Part shown: positions 60,389 through 64,000 of the stretch, one piece after another
Layout: each line of letters starts with the position of its first letter
How positions within the stretch are numbered: position 1 is the first letter of the stretch
Assembly: GCF_047663525.1 (NCBI RefSeq)
Contig: NC_092587.1
Coordinates: 201,012,501 to 201,076,500 of the forward strand
Length of the DNA: 64,000 nt
Reading direction: 5' to 3'
Source of the DNA: Anas platyrhynchos
Lineage: Eukaryota > Chordata > Aves > Anseriformes > Anatidae
Notes under the pieces: model-generated
Databases searched by the model: none
What the model saw: only the letters and a program-made list of their open reading frames with translations
Told to the model about the DNA's origin: nothing
Made by a program: the position numbers and the translations under genes

Positions 60389-63358
60389 GTACGTGCTGTA
60401 AGCTGTTCCATCCCGCTGGCTGTTTGCTGTCAGAGGCCTTGCAGGTCTCTGATTGCTGAGCACAAAGTTACCACTAACTACTCAGAGAAATAAATGATAA
60501 CTAACAAATATCTGAAATTAACACCATTTGGATTTCTTTAAAGTCCTGTAACAGTTTGGAGATCATTAAGAATCAAGAGTTATATTGTGCCACGTGAAGT
60601 CAAAGGACTGTTCAGGAGAATGCAGATGTGTGTTAACATCTTCCACCTGCATCCATTGCACTTCGATTCTTTGGTGCTGTTCTGAAGTTAGAATGCATTA
60701 TTTCTTCTTATTCTGTGTGTTCAATGCATGATGTAATTCAGTATGATTCTTCCACTTGCTGTGTGTCCAGGTAGAGATGAGCTTTCCTTTTTTTCCTCCC
60801 ACTGTTAATGTCAAACAGGTGACACATAAAAGAACAGCAAATCAATGAGTATCAGCACAGAATGGAAGGAGCTGGCTTTGCGAAGGAAGGATATCTGCTG
60901 TTTGACATGCTGAAGTCAAAGATACAACAGTGCTGTTTCCTGATGTTTTTTTGAATCTAGGTTTTATACTAAACTTCAGAAAAAAAAATCCCAGAAGACA
61001 GCAAAACGCAAACAGACAGAGGTGCCAAGGAGTTCAGAATCCCCCAAAGGTCATTCAAAGCCCGCTGTGTCTCTCCAGCTTGACAACAGACTAGCATTTA
61101 ATCCACCTACCAAGGAAGCCAGAGTGATACAGGCTCCTTGCTGAGCTTATGTTAATATTCATGCCTCAGGGGGTAAAGACCAAGAAATAATCTTATAATT
61201 TGCAATGGAATATTAAATGCATTATTCTAGTGGCATTTAAACTGCAGATAAGTTCTTAGCTCCGCAGTGAAGTTCATGTGTTCAATTTGGTTTTTATTAT
61301 TTTCCTGTCTTGTCAGGTTTAACTGTCCAAAGTGTGGCTGCACAGGTGAAGTTAAAGATGCAGGGTACAGATATAGATTGTCCCTGAAGATTGCTGACAC
61401 AAATGATTTGTTTGACATTACTGTGTTTGGAAGTTGCTTAGATCCATTCTTTGGTGTCACTGCAGGAAATCTGCAAAGGTAAGGAATGCGTTTCTTCTGC
61501 CTATATAACTACTGCTTTTTTGTCAACCTCAAAAAAAAACAAATGAGACGAGCTTGGATTGTGGGGAGACAAACGGGGAAAAAAGCTGTTAAAACACTCC
61601 CTTCAAGCTTTTCCCTGGTACCTGTCACCTTGAGAAAATGGTTGAGTTTGGTTTCCTGCTGAAATCTTGAAATTTTGATATGTATTACTTTTATGTAAGA
61701 AATCTCTGCTTTTCTGCTGAAGATACATTAGAGCAAGTCTGGAGGAGGCCACAAGGATGATCAGAGGGCTGGAGCACCTCTCCTGTGAAGACAGGCTGAG
61801 GGAGCTGGAGGTGTTCAGCCTGGAGAGGAGAAGGCTCCAGGGAGACCTCACAGCAGCCTTCCAGTACCTAAAGAGGGCTACAGGAAAGCTGGGGAGGGAC
61901 TCTGTCAGGGGGTGCAGTGATAGGACAAGGGGGAATAGTTTTAAATTACAAGAGAGTAGGTTTAGATTAGATACAAGGAAGAAATTCTTCCCTCAGAGGG
62001 TGGTGAGGCACTGGCACAGGTTGCCCAGAGGATCTGTGGATGCCCCATCCCTGGAGGTGTTCAAGGCCAGTTAGGCAGCCTGGTCTGGTGGGAGTTGTCC
62101 CTGCCCATGGCAGGGGGTTGGGACTTGGTGGGCTTTAAGGTCCTTTCCAACCCAAACCATTCTGTGATTTCTGTGATTTCCATTACTTAGATGGTACTAA
62201 GTGAGTTTCACCATTTAGTTGGGCCCTTGGGTGGATCCTTCCACCTAAATTTGAGATGATGTAATTTTCTTCATCTAATGGCAAATTACGAAGTAAGTTG
62301 ACTTTTTCAGAAATGTAAACATATTTTCAAATCTTACGGCAAAATTAAGTCTTAAGGTAAAAAGAGCCTGTCAGGTTTGTGGGGTTGTTCATTTATTTTT
62401 GGTATTCGGATTGGGGTTTTTGGTTGTTTTTTTTTTTGGTTAGTTTGTTTTTCTTGTCAAATTTTTTTTTGGTTTGGTTTTGGAAGGGATGGATTTTTGG
62501 TTGTGTTGTTGTTGTATTTTGTTCTTATTGTTAGGATTAAGAAAAAAATGCCTCTTACAGCTTTTTTATTAATGAGACCAGATTTTCCTTTAGCATTGAG
62601 GGATTTCTAAGAAAGGCTGTTAATCCTTAGAGCCTGACCACCCACATTAAAAGCTTCAGACTTTCTGATACATCAAACTGCAATGATAAGATATTTAGAT
62701 ACGTTCCCTTTTTCTTTTTCTGTTTTTATTTTCCACTGATTGATGTTATCATCGGGTCAAAGATAACTCTTTTTAAATCCTGTATTAACAGCATTAAAAA
62801 TACTCTTATGGGAGACATTCTCCACTAGACCGCTATACTACTGTGAACTGTGAAAAGCAAAACTACTTGCATGGCTTAATATGAATGCTGCCATTGCTGT
62901 AAAGATGCAGGCAGAAAGGATGTGTAAGTAACAGCAGCATACATGGCAGCATTATAATATGTAAATCATGGTGCTGATCCAAAAACTGGAGCCACGCAAG
63001 GAACAACCAAATGTTGTATGCATATTAAACCTATATGAAGTATTGTTTACTTTTATTTCACTGTAACAAATTAAGTGAACTAAACAATTAATTTTAGAGG
63101 CTCACGATTTCCTGTGTTCTTTCTGTTTAGTTTAAGCTACCACAGTATCTTCTCTTTAGTCTGTTCTACCAACACGACAGCTGAACTGCTGTGTAAATCT
63201 TACTGCATCAATGCATTATTTCTGTATGTTTTTACTCCAGGTGTATTGAAGACTTTAATCAGCTGTCAGGAGAAACAAACAGAGATGCATCTCCAAGAGT
63301 GTTAGTTGAAGCAGTTGAAAGCTGTTTCATTGGAAAAAGATTTATATTTGGAGTGAAG
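60276..63358 (+). CDS. DDIAS: DDIAS (DNA damage-induced apoptosis suppressor, noxin), 5' part only
   Basis: Three coding exons are present: 60276-60388, 61317-61478 and 63241-63358, 393 nt or 131 codons, with GT/AG borders and phases 2, 2 and 0. The product is the N-terminal domain of DDIAS, an OB fold with a zinc ribbon resembling the C-terminal DNA-binding domain of RPA1. The ribbon is C25-x2-C28 ... C41-x2-C44. Other family blocks are [30 protein letters not shown] and [17 protein letters not shown]. The known protein promotes survival after DNA damage and is cell-cycle regulated. The long C-terminal coding exon of the roughly 1000-residue protein lies beyond the window. Divergent transcription from the PRCP promoter block is likely. 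Confidence 0.92.
60389..61316 (+). other. DDIAS: DDIAS intron after first coding exon
   Basis: A phase-2 intron of 0.93 kb. No further exon or mobile element is recognised. Confidence 0.75.
61317..61478 (+). CDS. DDIAS: DDIAS second coding exon (OB fold)
   Basis: The acceptor TCCTGTCTTGTCAG ends at 61316, the exon's first G completes Arg38, and the donor AG/GTAAGG follows 61478. It encodes [11 protein letters not shown] (second zinc-ribbon Cys pair), [27 protein letters not shown] and ends AGNLQ. Confidence 0.95.
61479..63240 (+). other. DDIAS: DDIAS intron between second and third coding exons
   Basis: A phase-2 intron of 1.76 kb. It contains a CR1 copy (61731-62181) and a T/G-rich low-complexity patch at about 62380-62540. 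Confidence 0.8.
61731..62181 (+). mobile_element. CR1 LINE 3' end in DDIAS intron, plus strand
   Basis: This is a well-preserved CR1 3' end of about 450 bp. It runs from GGAGGAGGCCACAAGGATGA at 61741 through GAGGTGTTCAAGGCCAG near 62055. It ends with an ATTCTGTGATTTCTGTGATTT-type terminal repeat at 62159-62180. It lies in the same orientation as DDIAS. A 105-codon frame runs through it but is only a by-product. Confidence 0.95.
63241..63358 (+). CDS. DDIAS: DDIAS third coding exon
   Basis: The acceptor GTTTTTACTCCAG ends at 63240, the first G completes the split Arg codon, and the donor AAG/GTAATT follows 63358. It encodes [10 protein letters not shown], then [20 protein letters not shown]. 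The phase is 0 at the end. Confidence 0.93.
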
Positions 63359-64000
63359 GTAATTTTTAATCCATATTACATTCTTATAATGAGTTTTTTC
63401 ATTAAGTTGTAACCAGCTGGGGGTATAGACTTATCAAGACATTTTTTTCAGAATGTCAGTATCCTGAGGAGAAAATTTGGGGCTAGAATATGGGAATGAT
63501 TCTGCTCCTCTTCCTCAAATTCTTCTGTTATTTTAAATGAGTCACATTCAAAAGCCATCTTGAATGGCAGTAGTCAGCTTGACAGCTTGTCAGGGCTGCT
63601 TTTCAGAGAGGCTGAGCAATGCCAGCTCCTGTGTGTGTCAGTAACAGCTTGGAATCTGTATTTAAAAAAAAAAGCATATACAGTTCAAGCATGAAACAGA
63701 CTGCCTTTGCAAGCCTTGCCTTACCTTTCCCATGCTGCATAGTCTTCTGGTTTCTGAAATGTAGGGAGATGCACACATCCCCTTGCAACATTTTGACATT
63801 TCTGGATTTAAGAGTGTTTAAAAATGCTGATAAAGTACAGCTGCTGAATATACGCATCTGTGCTTTGCCTGTGTGCTTAACAGACCCCGAAATATTAGCT
63901 GTTTGTAATATTTCCATGGGAAATGTCTTTTAAGTTCTCTTAAAATGCTGCTTTTGAGGGTCATTCATATTTTGAAGTCTGCTGACAAAATCTTACCTGG
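63359..64000 (+). other. DDIAS: DDIAS intron, runs off the window
   Basis: The start of the next DDIAS intron. No further coding exon is visible before the right edge. Two long open frames at 63603-63933 have no DDIAS similarity. Confidence 0.7.

Noticed and set aside
61757-62074. A 105-codon plus-strand frame inside the DDIAS intron
   Set aside because: It is entirely within a CR1 3' end.
1-64000. tRNA, rRNA, CRISPR arrays and bacterial-type operons
   Set aside because: None was recognised. The window has spliced vertebrate genes, long introns and avian retroelements throughout.

Overview
The window is bird nuclear DNA. CR1 LINE fragments lie on both strands, an avian-type retroviral LTR sits in an intron, introns have GT/AG borders, and two promoters are CpG-rich. 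The gene order FAM181B - PRCP - DDIAS matches the block I know from human chromosome 11q14.1. I cannot fix the bird order or species from the sequence alone.

Layout: (1) 1-2,600 is the region 3' of FAM181B, with possible distal 3' UTR. (2) 2,618-4,014 is the intronless FAM181B gene on the minus strand, inside a CpG-rich block. (3) 4,330-28,200 is a 24-kb gene-free interval with two old CR1 copies, several homopolymer tracts and a few stretches that could be regulatory. (4) 28,214-57,830 is PRCP (prolylcarboxypeptidase) on the minus strand. All nine coding exons can be placed with consensus splice sites and matching phases, giving a 483-residue protein with its Ser-Asp-His triad. Its introns hold a retroviral pol relic, an antisense CR1 relic with an SGNH/GDSL-like coding segment, a solo LTR with a 5-bp target duplication, and another CR1. 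(5) 57,550-58,330 is a CpG-rich divergent promoter between PRCP and DDIAS with three inverted CCAAT boxes. Next to it are a 10-bp GC minisatellite and a run of 27 G. (6) 60,276-63,358 holds the first three coding exons of DDIAS on the plus strand (131 codons). The gene runs off the right edge.

The three genes do not form one pathway. PRCP is a lysosomal/secreted serine carboxypeptidase. DDIAS is a DNA-damage and cell-cycle-linked protein with an RPA-like OB fold. FAM181B is a little-studied developmental protein. The functional link visible here is the shared PRCP/DDIAS promoter. I found no CRISPR array, operon or clearly new gene system. The most unusual items are the repeat structures at the shared promoter, the LTR carrying a perfect TGACGTCA site, and the coding relics inside PRCP introns.
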